NCBI GenBank assembly: GCA_907165135.1
Contig: OU015566.1
Span: 11,826,157 to 11,890,156, forward strand
Origin: Oikopleura dioica
Lineage: Eukaryota; Chordata; Appendicularia; Copelata; Oikopleuridae
Length of the DNA stretch: 64,000 nucleotides
Direction: 5' to 3'
The position numbers and the translations under genes are program-made. The notes under the pieces are model-generated. The model searched no databases, had not been told where the DNA came from, and was given only the letters and a program-made list of their open reading frames with translations. This document shows, one piece after another, positions 1 through 12,849 of this stretch (its first letter is position 1; the number at the start of each line of letters is the position of its first letter).

Positions 1-3000
1 AGCGACAGCGAGGAGCTCCTGCTCGAGCTTTCGCTTCTGGTTGGCGAGGGCGGTGTTCTGGGTGTGGAGAAGGTTAGCGCGCTCGTTGGCTTCCATGAGC
101 TCCTGCTCGGCAGCCTTTCGGCCTTTTTCGGCCTGCTCAACAGCAGATCGGAGTTCATCGATCTCAGCCTGGAGAAGGTTGACTCGTCGGTCGGTGACAG
201 CGGTCTGCTCCTTGACTTCGTCGAAGATTCGGTCGGACTCGTCAAGAGCCATCTGAGCATCCTTGATCTGGCCCATGATGTCCTTGTTCTGTCGCTGAGC
301 ATCGTTCAATTGTCGGTTAGCGTGAGCGAGTTGAATCTCTATATCAGAGATATCTCCCTCGAGCTTCTTCTTGATTCGAACAGCCTCGGATCGAGATCGG
401 ATCTCAGAATCAAGCTGAGACTGGATAGATTCAACAGTTCGGCTAGCATTGCGTCGGTTGTTGTCCATTTCTTCGTCTTTCTCCTGAAGTCGTCGGTCAG
501 ACTCGTTCTTGATCTGCTGGAGTTCGACGGTGATTCGAAGAGTCTTTGCTTCTTCAGACTCGACAGCAGCTTCAGTTTCTTCAAGAGAAGCAGCGAGCTC
601 GTTTCGCTCAACTTCGATGTTTCGCTTGGCTTTCTCGAGCTCGGAGATGGATTTGGCTCCTTCGGCGACCTGGTCGGTAAGGTCAGCGATTTCTTCCTGG
701 ACCTGTTTGTTCTCTCGCTTGGCAGATTCGAGGGCATCGACGGCTTCTTCGTAAGCGTTTCGCATCTTGAAAACTTCGTTTGAAGCTTCTCGGGAGTCCT
801 TCTGGGCCTTTTCAAGCTCAGCGTTGATCTCATCCTGCTTAACTTTGTTCTCCTCGAGAATCTTGTCGAATGATCGCTGTTTCTTCTCAAGAGCAGAAGC
901 AGCGGCGTTGGCTCGCTCAAGTTCGACGGTCAAGTCTTCGATCTCAGACTGGAGTCGACCCTTGGATTTCTCAAGAGAAGAGCACTTGGCAAGAGCAGCT
1001 TCGACGGACTCTTCAGCCTCGGAGAGTCGACCAGAGAGCTTTTTCTTAGCATCCTCAAGTTCCTCAGTTCGCTGGATGGCATCAGTCTCGTACTTGGTTC
1101 GCCACTGGGCGGACTCAGAGTTGGACTTGGAAAGCTGTCGCTGGAGCTCGTTCTTGGCCTCGACTTCTTCGTCGTATTGTTCTCGGAGGAGCTCGTGGTC
1201 GTGCTTGGCAGCTTGGACCTGGTGGACAAGAGCATTCTTTCCCTTGACTTCCTCATCAAGAGATCGTCGGAGCTCATCGTTAGCCTGAGAGACAGAGTTC
1301 TTTTGTCGAGTGAGCTGAGAGTTGATCTGCTCTTTCTCCTCAAAGGTTCGTCGGAGCTCATTGAACTCAGTAGTCAATCGAGCCTTAGTGGCAGCAGAGT
1401 CAGAGATGTTCTTTTCTTGTTCTTCGAACTTCATCTTCAAATCAGCGTACTGATCTTCAAGCTGTCGGCAAGATTTCTCGTAAGTAGTCTTTGCCTTAGT
1501 GAGGGACTCAACGTTGGAGATGAGATCATCAGCCTCCATCTTCAACTCAGACTTTTCTTTTTCGAGCTTAGTCTTGACTCGCTGAAGATTGTCAATGGTT
1601 TCAGTGAGCTCAGAAGAAGAATCAGCGTGTTTCTTTCGCATGGTAGAAAGAGTCGACTCGTGGGCAATGTTGTGCTCCTCAAGATCTCGCTGGAGCTTGG
1701 CGAGCTCAGCTTCTCGTCGCTTGTTGACTTCGATTTGGCTCTGAGTCTGAGCGTTTGCCTCTTCAAGTCGCTCGGAAAGTTCCTCGAGTTCTCGAGAAAG
1801 GTCAGATCGGGACTTCTCAGATTTGGCCTTGGCAGCTCGTTCGGCCTCAAGCTCCTCCTCGAGTTCCTCGATTCGGGCCATGAGTTCCTTGATCTTCTTC
1901 TGGAGCTGAGCAACAAGAGCCTGCTCATCTTCGAATCGAGTGGAAAGCTGGTTGTATTCAAATTCAGCCTTCTTAAGTTTTTCCTCGAGTCGTTGCTTGT
2001 CGTTCTCAAGATCCATGATGGTTTCCTGGTTGAGTCGGAGATCGCCCTCGAGCTTTCGCTTCAATCGCTCAAGATCCAATCGAGATCGCTTTTCAGTCTC
2101 GACGGATTGTTCTAGGTCATCAACTTGCTGCTCGAGCTTGTTCTTGGCTTTGGAAAGAGAGTTAACCTTGTCTTCTTCGGCCTGGAGATCATCAAGAGCC
2201 TGCTGGTGAGCTTCCTGGAGGGCTTTCTTCTCCTTCTGAAGCTTAGCAATAGTATCTTCAAGAGCAGAAAGCTCGTCAGTCTTGGTTCGAACATCGGTCT
2301 CGACGGTGGCCTTCTCTTTTTCGACCTTGGCAAGGGTTCCTTCGAGATCATCAATGTCCTTTCGGAGCTCCTTGCATTCAGTGTCAAGCTTTCGTCGCTT
2401 GTTCTGGAGGTCGACGTTGATTTCCTCTTCATCTTCAAGTCGCTCGTTGAGTTCTTTGATCTTGCCATCAAGATCAATCTTGGACTTCATGAGGGATTCG
2501 TATCGATCTTCAGCATCTTGAAGGGCGTCGGTCTCGCCAGCGAACTCGGAAATAAGCTTGTTCTTGAGCTGGATAAACTTGGAGTACTCCTGCTCGAGCT
2601 GCTTTCGTCGTTTAGATTCGACTTCGAGTTCCTTCTTCATCTCTTCGTACTCCTTGAGGAGCTCGTCGAACTCAGCCTTCTTCTCAGCAGTGTTGAGGAG
2701 TGGTCGGATCTTGAAGAGGAGTTTCTGCCACTCCCAATCCTTCAAGGTGATGTAAGCTCTCCAGTTGGACTGAATAACGACGGCACCATCTCGCTCCTTA
2801 ATGGTCTTGAGGAAAGCCTCTCTAGAGAGGTTGAATCGCATGCGAGTCTGCAACTTGGTGAGAATCTCAGCAATTCGCTCATCTCGAAGATCCTCGAGAG
2901 CACCAATGATACCAGCCTTGAAAAACAGCTTGGTGTGACCGAATCGGTACACTGCAGGGTCGAGCTGGGTGATACCGGTAAGGATCTTTTCGCAAGCTTT

Positions 3001-5325
3001 CTTGGGATCGATGAAGCCAGCCTTGGGGACAGCGTTGGGGTTGAGGATACAGTATCGCTGTTTCCAGTCAGCGTACTCGACTCGGGATGGGAAACCCTTT
3101 CGGCAAATACGGATACCTTCCAAGACACCGTTACATCGGAGCTGGTGAAGGACAAGGTTGTTGTCCATGAAACCGGGTTTCTTCTGTTCGTTAGGAATAA
3201 TACATCGAACGAAGTGGGGCTGAGTAGCGTGGAGATTAGTCATCAATCGGAGGAGGGACTCTCTGTGGAGGGCAGAGACGGTCTGGAAGGAACCACCCTT
3301 CTGTCGCTTACCGCCCTTCTTTCCGCCACCCTTTGGTGCATCATCAGGGGAGACGTAAGACTCCCAAATCTTCTTGCAGACTTCGAGGGTAGAGTTCTTG
3401 AAGAGAGCAACGAGAGAGTTGTTGAGAGGATCCTTGTTCTTAAGGAGCCAATCAGTAACGTTGTAAGCGACGGTACCGGCGTAGTGGTAGATTTCGAAGT
3501 GAGCTTCGAATTTACCCTGCTTCTTGACCTTGCCGAGGGACTTGGTCTTACCCAAATGCTGCTGGAAAAGCTTGTCTCGGTAAGTCATATCAGTAGCCTT
3601 AGGGACGATGCACTCTTCTTCGAGAAGGGACATAATACCAAGAGGCTTCTCGATAAGCTCGATAGTGTTTTGGAGATCCATACCGAAATCGATGAACTCC
3701 CAGTCAATACCTTCTCGCTTGTATTCTTCCTGCTCGAGGATGAACATGTGGTGGTTGAAAAACTGCTGGAGTCGCTCATTGGTATAGTTGATGCAAAGCT
3801 GCTCGAAAGTGTTGAACTCGAAAATTTCAAAACCAGCGATATCGAGGATACCAATGAAGTTGTTTCGTGGGAGATCAGTGGAGAGGGCTCGGTTGACAAC
3901 AGCGACGAGCCATTCAAAGAGTCTGTTGAAGGAGGCCTTGACAACAGCACCAATGGCGTAGTATACCTGCTCGACGGTCTGACCCTTGACGACGTATTCG
4001 GAACCGACCTTGACCTTGGGTGTGCAGACGGCTTTTGTCCATTCCGCAGAGTTAATTCCCAAAAGGTAGGCAATTTTATCGGGAGCTTCAGTTCCATCGG
4101 GCTCAGCCTGTTCTTCTCGGGGCTTGTTCTTGAACACAGCGTTACCAGAGTGCATAAGGGAGGCAGTGATCTTGTAGACACCAGCCTTTTCATCCTCAGT
4201 GAAACCAAGAATGTCGAAGGACTCATCAGTGGCATCGAGTTCTTCATTATCATCAATGGACTTGACCTTGATCTCACCAAGAGAGCACCATTTGTAATCA
4301 TAAGGATCAGTGGAGATCATGCACATCTCGTTAATATGGGGCTTGTGACCAGTGAGCATCTGGTAGAAGATATGGAAGCATCGCTCGGCCTTGAGCTGGA
4401 AGGTGACTCGAGACTTTTCCAAAAGGTATGTATCGATATCACCGGAAGCGAGCTTACCAGTGACCTGGAAGTGAATTCGGATGAATTTACCGAATCGAGA
4501 GGAGTTATCGTTACGGATGGTCTTGGCATTACCGAAAGCTTCCATAGCAGGGTTGGCAGCGACAATCTGATCTTCAAGAGTTCCACCACCCTTGAGAGAG
4601 GGAGCCTCCTCGGTCTTTTTAGCGTTTTTGTCACCAAGGGCACAAACGACAGCGAAGTACTGGATGACTCGCTTCGTATTGACAGTCTTACCAGCTCCGG
4701 ACTCACCAGTGATAAGCATAGACTGGTTCTCGCAGTTTCGGAGCATATCTTGGTAAGCGTTATCGGAAACGGAGTAGACGTGGGGAGGCATCTCAGTTCG
4801 TCGCTTGTTGTAGTAGCAGAGGACAACGTGGTTGTCGTACACGGGAAGCCACTTGTAAGGGTTGACGGTGACGCAGAAAAGACCTAAGAAACCATTACTT
4901 GCTGAAATAACGCAAGAATAACTTACCAGAATAGGTGTAGATGAGGAACAGCTTGTATCGAGAGTTCAAGTTGTGGACGACGGCAGCTTCAGACAAGTAA
5001 GTCATGTTGGCCATATCTTCCAAGAGCTCGTACTTGGGAGGGTTTTGGGGCTCGACATCTTCCGGCTTGTAAAGCTTGACTTTTCCGTCAGGCTCTCGCT
5101 CGACTTCGATCTTACCGTCTTTTTCTCCGAGCTTTTTACCCTGCAAAGAGATTGAATAATCGTTGTTGAAGTCAGTTTTACCTTGGTGTAACCAGTGTCG
5201 GAGTAAGGAACCCAGACGGCGGTTTTACCCTCGAATGGAGCATTTCGGATATCAATCAGCTGGATATTTGGCAATCGAAGGTAGATCGCGGCATTGCCAG
5301 CGGCCTCGGGGTCCCAAAGCGCCAT
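1..5325 (-). CDS. muscle-type myosin heavy chain (class II), 3' end outside window
   Basis: Actin-dependent motor of thick filaments. Three exons are seen: 5325-5182 (start [13 protein letters not shown]), 5140-4927, and one huge exon from 4883 that stays open to the window edge, about 1,630 codons. The introns are only 41 and 43 bp with GT-AG ends. The head has the P-loop GESGAGKT (about 4684-4707), switch I-like NDNSSRFGK, switch II DIAGFE, an [12 protein letters not shown] stretch at the end of the head and an IQ-like neck. After the neck, from about 2700 down to 1, comes an uninterrupted heptad-repeat coiled coil (rod). A Lys/Gly-rich loop 2 ([15 protein letters not shown]) is visible. 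Family assignment is very secure; which muscle isoform it is cannot be told. The long plus-strand ORFs over this region are antisense shadows. Confidence 0.97.
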
Positions 5326-6117
5326 GACTAAATTCAAAATCAAAAATCGGGTGCTATTAATGAATAATTTATCTCTCTTTTGGTTCCTACCTTTTGGTGG
5401 TCTGGTGCTTGCAGAACTGAGCAATTCAGGTCTCGGCCGGTCCTTTTACGCTGGGCAGCGAGGAGATCAACGGAAGACTTCAACAACTTTTGCAATTTCA
5501 ACATTGTTCTTGACGCATCGCCAAGAGTTGCTCCCCTCCAGATACTGTTGTTCGAATATTGCAACATCTTCACACTACCAATTTTCTGTGCTCAGTCGAT
5601 TTATTCTTTCACAAATCTTGCTGGGTGAAAAATTTGAACACCCATCCAAATGACCGACGAACTTCCGGTTTGTTTCGAAGTTTTAACAGGTTTGAGATGA
5701 AGTAAAAAAATTCACTGGCAAATTTGAGTTTTTTTTTAATTGATTGGCTTCTCGAAATTGGCCATATTATTCTTATAAGGTCCATGAATGACCTTATATT
5801 TGTTAATTTTTTCTCCGACTAGAGTTATCTGCATTTATGTTAGTTAAAAATAGTACTTGGTGATTGTGATTGATGAGTACAGAGCGCATCCTCACGCTCA
5901 AGCCGTAACCAGCGTCTTAAAAACCTTACTTACCACCCCCTTAGCCGGGCGATAATGACGAGGTTACCAAGGCGAAAAGACGAAAATTGATTACCCTCAC
6001 GATTATCCTCACACGACAACACCTTTTTTGGAGAGATGCTCATGCGGGGTACTCTTTTTTATTTCCTTCTTTTCATAAGATTTATAGGTTACTATTATTT
6101 ATTAGGTTGCAGTACTT
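5326..6117. other. intergenic, myosin promoter side and DNase 3' side
   Basis: No convincing coding exon. About 300 bp upstream of the myosin ATG would contain its 5' UTR and promoter; a clear TATA box or repeat was not recognised. The stretch nearer 6117 is AT-rich and would hold the 3' end of the DNase-like gene on the minus strand. Confidence 0.5.
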
Positions 6118-8052
6118 TTAGAAAAATTCGAATTCGACAGGGAAGTGATCGGAAATTAGATCGGTGATTGGATCATCTTCGTAAAAAATATTATCAGTGT
6201 CAAAGTGAGTCTGGAAGTCGAAGACTCCAGAGCTAGCGACGTTGTTTCTGACATCTCCGTAGAGCACAATGTGGTCATAAGCACAGTTAGTCGCTGAAAC
6301 AGTAGTATCGGCGTCAAAAGGGATGAGCCAGTCATTTGTTGGTTCAGTGAAGAGATCAAGGCTTTCTGGATCGGCAACGTAAGTGCAATCAGCATTGAAG
6401 TCACCTACAACAAGGACATCGACAAGATCCGCGTGCTTGACCAGAAGATCGTCGTAGACATCCTGTAAGTGATTGATTTCGTCCTCCGTGACCATGTTTG
6501 TCGAGCCAGAAGCGGGCTTCAAGTGGACTGAAATGATGCCAAATTTTTGCGTCTTGAACTGTGCACGTTTTTCGCTGGCTCGCTCAAGAACGAGAACAGT
6601 AGGAGGTCGCTCGAACCACAGAGTGGCAGAATCGTCAAAATCGTACCCGTCAATTTTTGTGAATTGACTTCGATTCCAAATGAAGCCGATTTGTTCCTTG
6701 CTGCTTGAGCTACCTTGCCTCTCGCCTGTCCAGGAGTCGTAGATGTCATTGACAGCGTTGATGTCTGCAACGAGATTTGGAAACGCGGTTTCTGTTGCAT
6801 CTCGAATTTCCTGGAAAAGTTTGTATTTTGGATCAAGTTAATGGTTACCTGTATCGTTGCAATATCATATCTAGTTAAAATCTGAATGATTTGATCTTTA
6901 ACTTCCGTCTTGCCATATTTTGTTGTTCCGAAAACCTCGATATTAAAACTAGCGACTAAAAAGAGTGTTCGAAAATTTGAAGACAAGTTATCTTACATTT
7001 AGTTGGTGGAGGATTGAGGTATGTGCAGAATTCATCGTTTCCAGCACAGAAACAAGAATGGCGTTCATGAAAGAATTCAGCTGTGATGGCATTATTTTCA
7101 GCATAATTTTTGACATCTGTGCCGCCATCAGCAGATTCAAGGGCGAAAATGAGCGCAATTTTGTCGCCAAGCTCTAATGATTCGAATCCGGGCTTTGAGT
7201 TTAATCGAACAAGTGTTTGGGAGTTTTGATTGTCTCTAAATAAATCTGATACTTCTAGTCGAGCAAAGGTTGAAACAGTCACATCTTCCGGCAAAACAGT
7301 CGGGAAAAGAAGCAGGAAAGAGTAACCATTTGTCGCTAAGAGATGTTAGCGCGTCTTTCAAAAAATAATAAATATTATTATTACCGGTAATTACCGGCAG
7401 TTGATGACTTTGATGAGTTGTCAACAAGCATGTTAAAAAGAGCAAAGGTTGAGCTGGCTTCGGCATATGGAGTTCCATAATTTCTCCTCAAATTGTACTT
7501 CTGAAGCGTATGCCCAATCTTGAGAGACGGTTTGAGGCAGCATCCGAAATCAGCGTCGCATTCTGCCGGAAGAATCAAATCATCGTTGTAGAAATCGAAG
7601 CCAGAGGAGCATTGAACATTGCAATCTTTATTGTTTGCTGCGTTGCCTTTTTGATTCTTTTTGAAGTTGATTTCTCCGAGACAATTATTGCATCTCTTGC
7701 ATCCTTCCGGTTTCGGGCTAGATAAAACTTATATTTAGTACGAGGCCTGTCTTACGCAGTAAGAAGATTTCCAAGAAAATCGTTGTTATGGCAAACTTCC
7801 GCACACTTATTCTTTTGTGCTTTTTTACAGCTCCATTTATCATCTCCACAAATTGCGTCAAATTCTACGTTCAGTCTCTGAACAGATCCCAAGATCATTC
7901 AAATTTGTTGTCAGATTGGGTACCTTATGGATGCATGAACCTCTGGAAGAAGACCCTGACTTCAATCCTGAATAGATTTGTTTTCTTGAATATTTCTCTA
8001 AATAAGGTTTACTACCATGGGACGAAGAGATAAGAAACGACAGAAGTTTCAT
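6118..8052 (-). CDS. secreted DNase I-like endonuclease with Cys-rich N-terminal extension
   Basis: Six exons can be joined in frame: 8052-7924, 7877-7756, 7717-7395, 7335-6997, 6955-6849, 6810-6118 (introns 38-59 bp). The last two exons encode an endonuclease/exonuclease/phosphatase fold of the DNase I type: FASFNIEVFG at the start, the metal-binding Glu in QEIRDA, a His in ISVHLKP, GDFNADCTY, DTTVSATNCAYDHIV and the catalytic His in ISDHFPVEFEF. This order and spacing match vertebrate DNase I, which cleaves double-stranded DNA with divalent metal ions. Before it lie about 280 residues not found in DNase I. They hold a short hydrophobic start (MKLLSFLISSS, possible signal peptide) and cysteine clusters (CGDDKWSC, CKRCNNC, CDADFGCC). 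Secretion is inferred. The exon 1 assignment is the least certain part. Confidence 0.85.
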
Positions 8053-8254
8053 TGTGAAACAAGAATTCAGAAATGCTAGACTGAGGTTATCCTCTCAGAA
8101 CATCAGACAAGATGCACCAGTGCCCCGATTTAATCTTATTAGAAAAAATATTTATCTTTGACGCTAGATATTTATACGAGAATGAAAACTTGAGCATTTT
8201 TGCTGTTTTAAATTATTTATTATCAAAAATATTTTTTCGTACGAAGTTACAGAA

Positions 8255-11200
8255 TCATTTTAATGTTCTTCTCAGTGAAGAGCTGTGGGCGATGAGGTCG
8301 TCAACATTATCAGGTGGATCTTGGCGCAGACTTTGGGAAAGCAAATTTGATTTGAAGTCGGTTGAGTAGCTGGAGTCCACTGGTGGCAATGACGTTGACA
8401 GTGTTTTTGAAGCGAATGCTACTCCTTGAAAATTTATGATTTTGCATTTCAAGTTTTTTACCATTTGGCGAAGTCAGAAAAAATGCATCGTCGAGAACAG
8501 AATATAGTTTTTTCCTTGTCTCTTCTAGGTCCTTATGCGCCTGATAAAATGATAAGAGAGCCTTTATTTATTCCTTACTGTAGTTTCAAGTGGCAGCCTT
8601 GGATTCCTGCTTCTGTCCTTTATTGAAAAGGTTCCCTCTGGCGACCCTAAAGACGAAATGGCCGAGTCCACTCTTGATTGTAACTCTTTATAGTGTTGCC
8701 ATTTCACTGAGCTTCCCGCTGTTGCTAAAATACTCGATTAATTTTACTGCCCATACATTTTTTTCAATGCAAAGTAAACTTACTGTCCTCATTGGAAGTC
8801 TTTTCTAATGGTTCTTTGATGGGAGGCATTCTCAAATAGCTACTGCTTTTGGGCGCGAGGGATGGCGCCGGGTACCTTAAATTATTTAGCAAAAGAAAAA
8901 AGAAGGCAACGGATACTTGATTGGCGGCTGTTGTCGAAGCATTTCTGCCTGTCTTGCCGACAAAAATTCATCTGTCCAGCTTGGTGAAGTCTGCGTCGCT
9001 CCAACATGATAAACTGTCGCTAATGGCAAATCATCGTTTTCAGGCTCCCGCTCAAGATAATCTAGCGAGTCGTCAAAGTCTGACATGGAACTTGTTATCG
9101 ATTGCGAATGTTTGTATTCTGTCATCTTCAAACCATCCTCCACGGTAACTGAAATGAACTTATGACGATTTATTCCTATTTTTGTTTGGCAAATAATGTT
9201 TTATCGAAAATCAAAACAGCACTAATTTGAAATCAAGGACGAGTACCTGTATCATCCATTTTTCCTACTATTCCTCGCTTTGGTTTAGGAGGGGGTTTTT
9301 GCGGATCAATGTTTTGCTCAGCGGATGGTTGTCTTGAAACAGGCGGAAGAGAAGGTTGAATCGCAAGTGGTGGGAGAGACGATTCTGATTCAGAGTCAGT
9401 CTCATAGCTTGAGCTTTCCTCAACTCTCGGCTTTGGTTGAGGGGGTAGAGGGGCGGGCTGAATATTTTCTTCTTGGAATTGCCGTTCTTGCTGCTTTTGA
9501 CTGTAGCAATTTCCCATTATAAAGCACCAACAACCGATTACTACGCCACCGCAGATTATTCCGATGAGGAGCTTTTTTAGTTTTCAAGGATATTTTAAGA
9601 GCTTTTAAAATAATTTTAACCGACTCTCATAATTTAAAAATTGCAAATCGCACTTGAAAACCATTCCCAAATAACCGAAAATGTTTCATTGCAATCAGGA
9701 CAGTCTCTTGGCTTCTGACTTGGTCTCTTTGTCGTCAAGAAGCGGCCGCTAATAAAGATGAGAAAATATTATAAAAATAAAAATGTTTAAGCTCCGATTT
9801 GTGTGTATTTTTTGGATCTTTCAGAAAGTGAAACGGCGCGACGTAGCAACCAATTTCTTTCTTTCATCTAATGTTCAGAATGTTTGAGCACTACTAAAAT
9901 TGAGCTCGCTATTCTGTAAAGGGGACACTTGAATGGGTTTAGGCACACAGTTTACTGGGAGTGTTACTCACCCTGGACAGGATTGGGACTGATTGCTGGG
10001 CTCTGTGGGAATTTTCAAGAGAAATATTAATATTTTCTGAAGAAAAAAATATTGAGCTAGTTTTTTGAAAATTCTACTCTTGTGGAAATGTTGTCGATTC
10101 GCCCGGATTTTCGTTTTCTTTTGAGAAAATTTTCAACGAAATTCTAAAAACTCTATCTCTTTATAAAATTTGACTCCTGACTGTCCCGGCGATTGTAGTA
10201 TTTCTTATTGCTTCCGTTGTGGCATTATTAAAATCTGACGTCGACGGCGTATTAGTTTCTGATGCTTCTTTGTCCTTGACAGTAACTTCTGAAATTGTAA
10301 ATTGTTCTGTCGGGGATTCTTTTGTTGCCTCAGCGGTGAAATCAGAAGAGTAAATCGTAGTAGAGGCTAATATTGACTCCGTATAGAAAGTTTCAGCGGC
10401 GGTAGTGATTGTGTCAATCTTTGTCTTTTCCGTTTTCAGAGACTCTGTTGAAACACCTGTGATTTCTGAAGTTGACACATCCGGACTCATTGGCACATCT
10501 GTACTCAAAAATATTTCCGACTCTGCTGTTGTCGATGTCAAAGCCTTTGGAGTTGTTGCAACAGCAGCTGACTCTGAACTTAGCGAACCGGTAGTTTGCT
10601 GCTCTGCATTTGTCGTATTCAGAAAAACTAAGTTTGACGGGCTTGTTGTCGAGTCTTCAGTTGTTGATTCGTCTTCCCTAGCTGTTGAAATCATTGACGA
10701 AGTTTCAAGAGTTTCTGCTGTAGATGTTATTAATGTTGGTGAGAGTGTTGAGCTCATCGTTACGGGCAAATTTTCAGTAGAAACTGATGTTGTCGATGGA
10801 GAAGTAAAATCGATAGAGGAAGAAGTTGTTGAAGTCGAAGTCGAAGAAGGCTCAGTTATCGTTTGATCAATACGAAAGGTAGAAGTCGATACTTCGGATG
10901 TTACTGGAGACGGTGTTGAAAGAATCGTTGTTGATGAGTCTTCAATTTTCGATGTTATTACAGAAAGACTTGTAGCATTGACAGTGTAGCTTTCATCATT
11001 AATATAATCCGCGCTAACAGTGTGTGATCCTGTAGAAAAGTCAAGGAATGAGGTAGTATTAACTAAATCGAAGCTGTTTTCTTCCGTCGTTGTCATCGTG
11101 GCAGCTAGGACAGTTGACGTAGAAAAATCTTCAGGTGACTTTAGGGTGGTAGTACCGGTCACAGTTCTTGATTTATCGCCAATTATACCGGTAGTTGCAT

Positions 11201-12656
11201 TTTCGCTGGCAAATACACCCTCTCCACTTGCTTCATTGATCTCAGGTTCAGCATTGAAATCCACTGATATATGATCGAAATTTTGGGTCGCAGTTATCAT
11301 CGTTGACTCGGTGGTTATATCATCAAGAGAGCCTGTTGTAATGTCGTCAATTGTCGTAAAATTTGCTTTGAAGAAGGTTTTTGAAATGTAACAAAAGTTT
11401 GGATTCTTGAAACCTGCCCGACTTTTGAAATTCGAATATTCAAAAAACCCGTGCCTAAGAATTTTTCCGTTGTCCCATCTGTCGTATCAATCACATCGTT
11501 TCTTGTACCTTCTGTCGTTTCATCTGGTCTTGTTGATAACGATTCTGATGATGTGGCACTTTCATTGGCCATCTGAAACTTTGTCGTCTCAGAGACTGGA
11601 GCAATTGTGGTGGCTTCCTTTTCGACCTTAGACAATTGTGTTTGGTTTGAGATTTCCCACGTTGGCTCAAGAGCTGAAACCGATGTGCTCGTTAAGTCTT
11701 CAGCAGCGGAAGTAAAACTGGAAGTTATGGTGCCGGCTGTTTTGAGAATTTCCGTCGAGTTTGTGACTTTTTCGTCTCGTTCATCATTGTCGTTCTGATA
11801 ATCTGGGGTCGTGTTCAAGGTGGCGTGTCTCTCCGTGCCCGTGCTGGGCGCTGGGGTGGCCACGGATGTTGATGATAAAAAGTGGGGCTCCGTAGAGTTT
11901 ATTTTTGGAGCTTGAGTTGTTGTTTCTTCCGGAAAAGTTCCCATCTCAATTGAAGAAATATCAGCATCTTTGTTCAATGATTTTTCCCCAGAATTCGAAC
12001 TGATTGGTACTCGGTCAGCAATTGTGCTCAATAAGGGGTTATAAATTGCCGTCATCGTGGAAATATTCTGCTCAGATCCAAGAATCTCATCTCCAGTTCC
12101 CACCGGTTCTATTAATGACGTTTCAGGAGCAATGCTCGTTATCGCACTTGTTTCTGAATTCATAGACGTTGTAGATGACATCATCGCCGTCCAGGGTGGC
12201 TCTGTTGTCGCGCCGACTGTGGAATAAAACGAATCACTGACGGTGTCATTCTCAGATGTCTCCAAAGACGGTAAAGTGGAAGTAGTAGCTGATGAAATAT
12301 CTCTGTCTGTCGAAGTGTAATTATCGGCAATCTTTTCCGCCACTGTCGTCAATTCATTGTAGCTGGAAGTTGTTTTTTCCAACTGAGTGGATATTGAGGA
12401 CGTTTCAAGCAGGGGCGTTTGTAGATTCTCCTTGCTTGTTTCCAGATCTACATTTTCGTCACCAGGGCCAACGTTGATGATGATGTTGATGTTGTTTATC
12501 ACTCGCGGGTCATTTTCATTCGATCCAGGTAGCCGCAGCTGATAAGTCAGTTGATAGAAAATGACGTAAAAATAAGTATGAACAAACCTGGATATTATAA
12601 TCCTTTTCTAACGGCAGCCCAAACGCAAGAGGCCACACAAACTGAGCCAAGAGCAT
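8255..12656 (-). CDS. mucin-like Ser/Thr-rich type I membrane protein
   Basis: Reconstructed from many exons. Exon 1 (12656-12588) gives a signal-peptide-like start, MLLAQFVWPLAFG. Exon 2 (12538-11449) and exon 3 (11413 to about 10183) are almost entirely Ser/Thr/Glu-rich with many potential N- and O-glycosylation sites, like a mucin ectodomain. Small exons about 10140-9960 and 9748-9676 (CPDCNETF) lead to 9571-9247, where a hydrophobic segment LLIGIICGGVVIGCWCFIM is followed by GNCYSQ and a Pro-rich tail with PPPKPKR. The cytoplasmic part continues in exons 9148-8927, 8875-8784, 8724-8579, 8540-8462 and 8424-8255, all with matching phases and 37-71 bp introns except where noted. The middle part (10.2-9.6 kb) has ambiguous splice sites. 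An alternative is two genes, the shorter starting at the internal ATG at 9517 (MGNCYS, myristoylation-like). No known domain family was recognised. Confidence 0.6.
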
Positions 12657-12849
12657 TTTAGGAGGTAAATAAATCCGACTTCTTCATCTTCAACTTTTAA
12701 TCTCTGTTTTCGAGCTTCGAAAAGTGAAAAAAATCCAATTTCATTTTTCTCTCTCAAGTGCGGCACTTCTCATCTGTGTTAAGATCCGCAACAGGATCAT
12801 CCGCAAAATACCAGACAGAGAAAAAACGAGAGAAGAAAGAAGGGACGAT

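Noticed and set aside
2125-4887. 920-codon plus-strand ORF
   Set aside because: Exactly antisense to the myosin exon, whose codon bias (TTC, CTC, GAG) keeps the opposite frame open; no recognisable protein.
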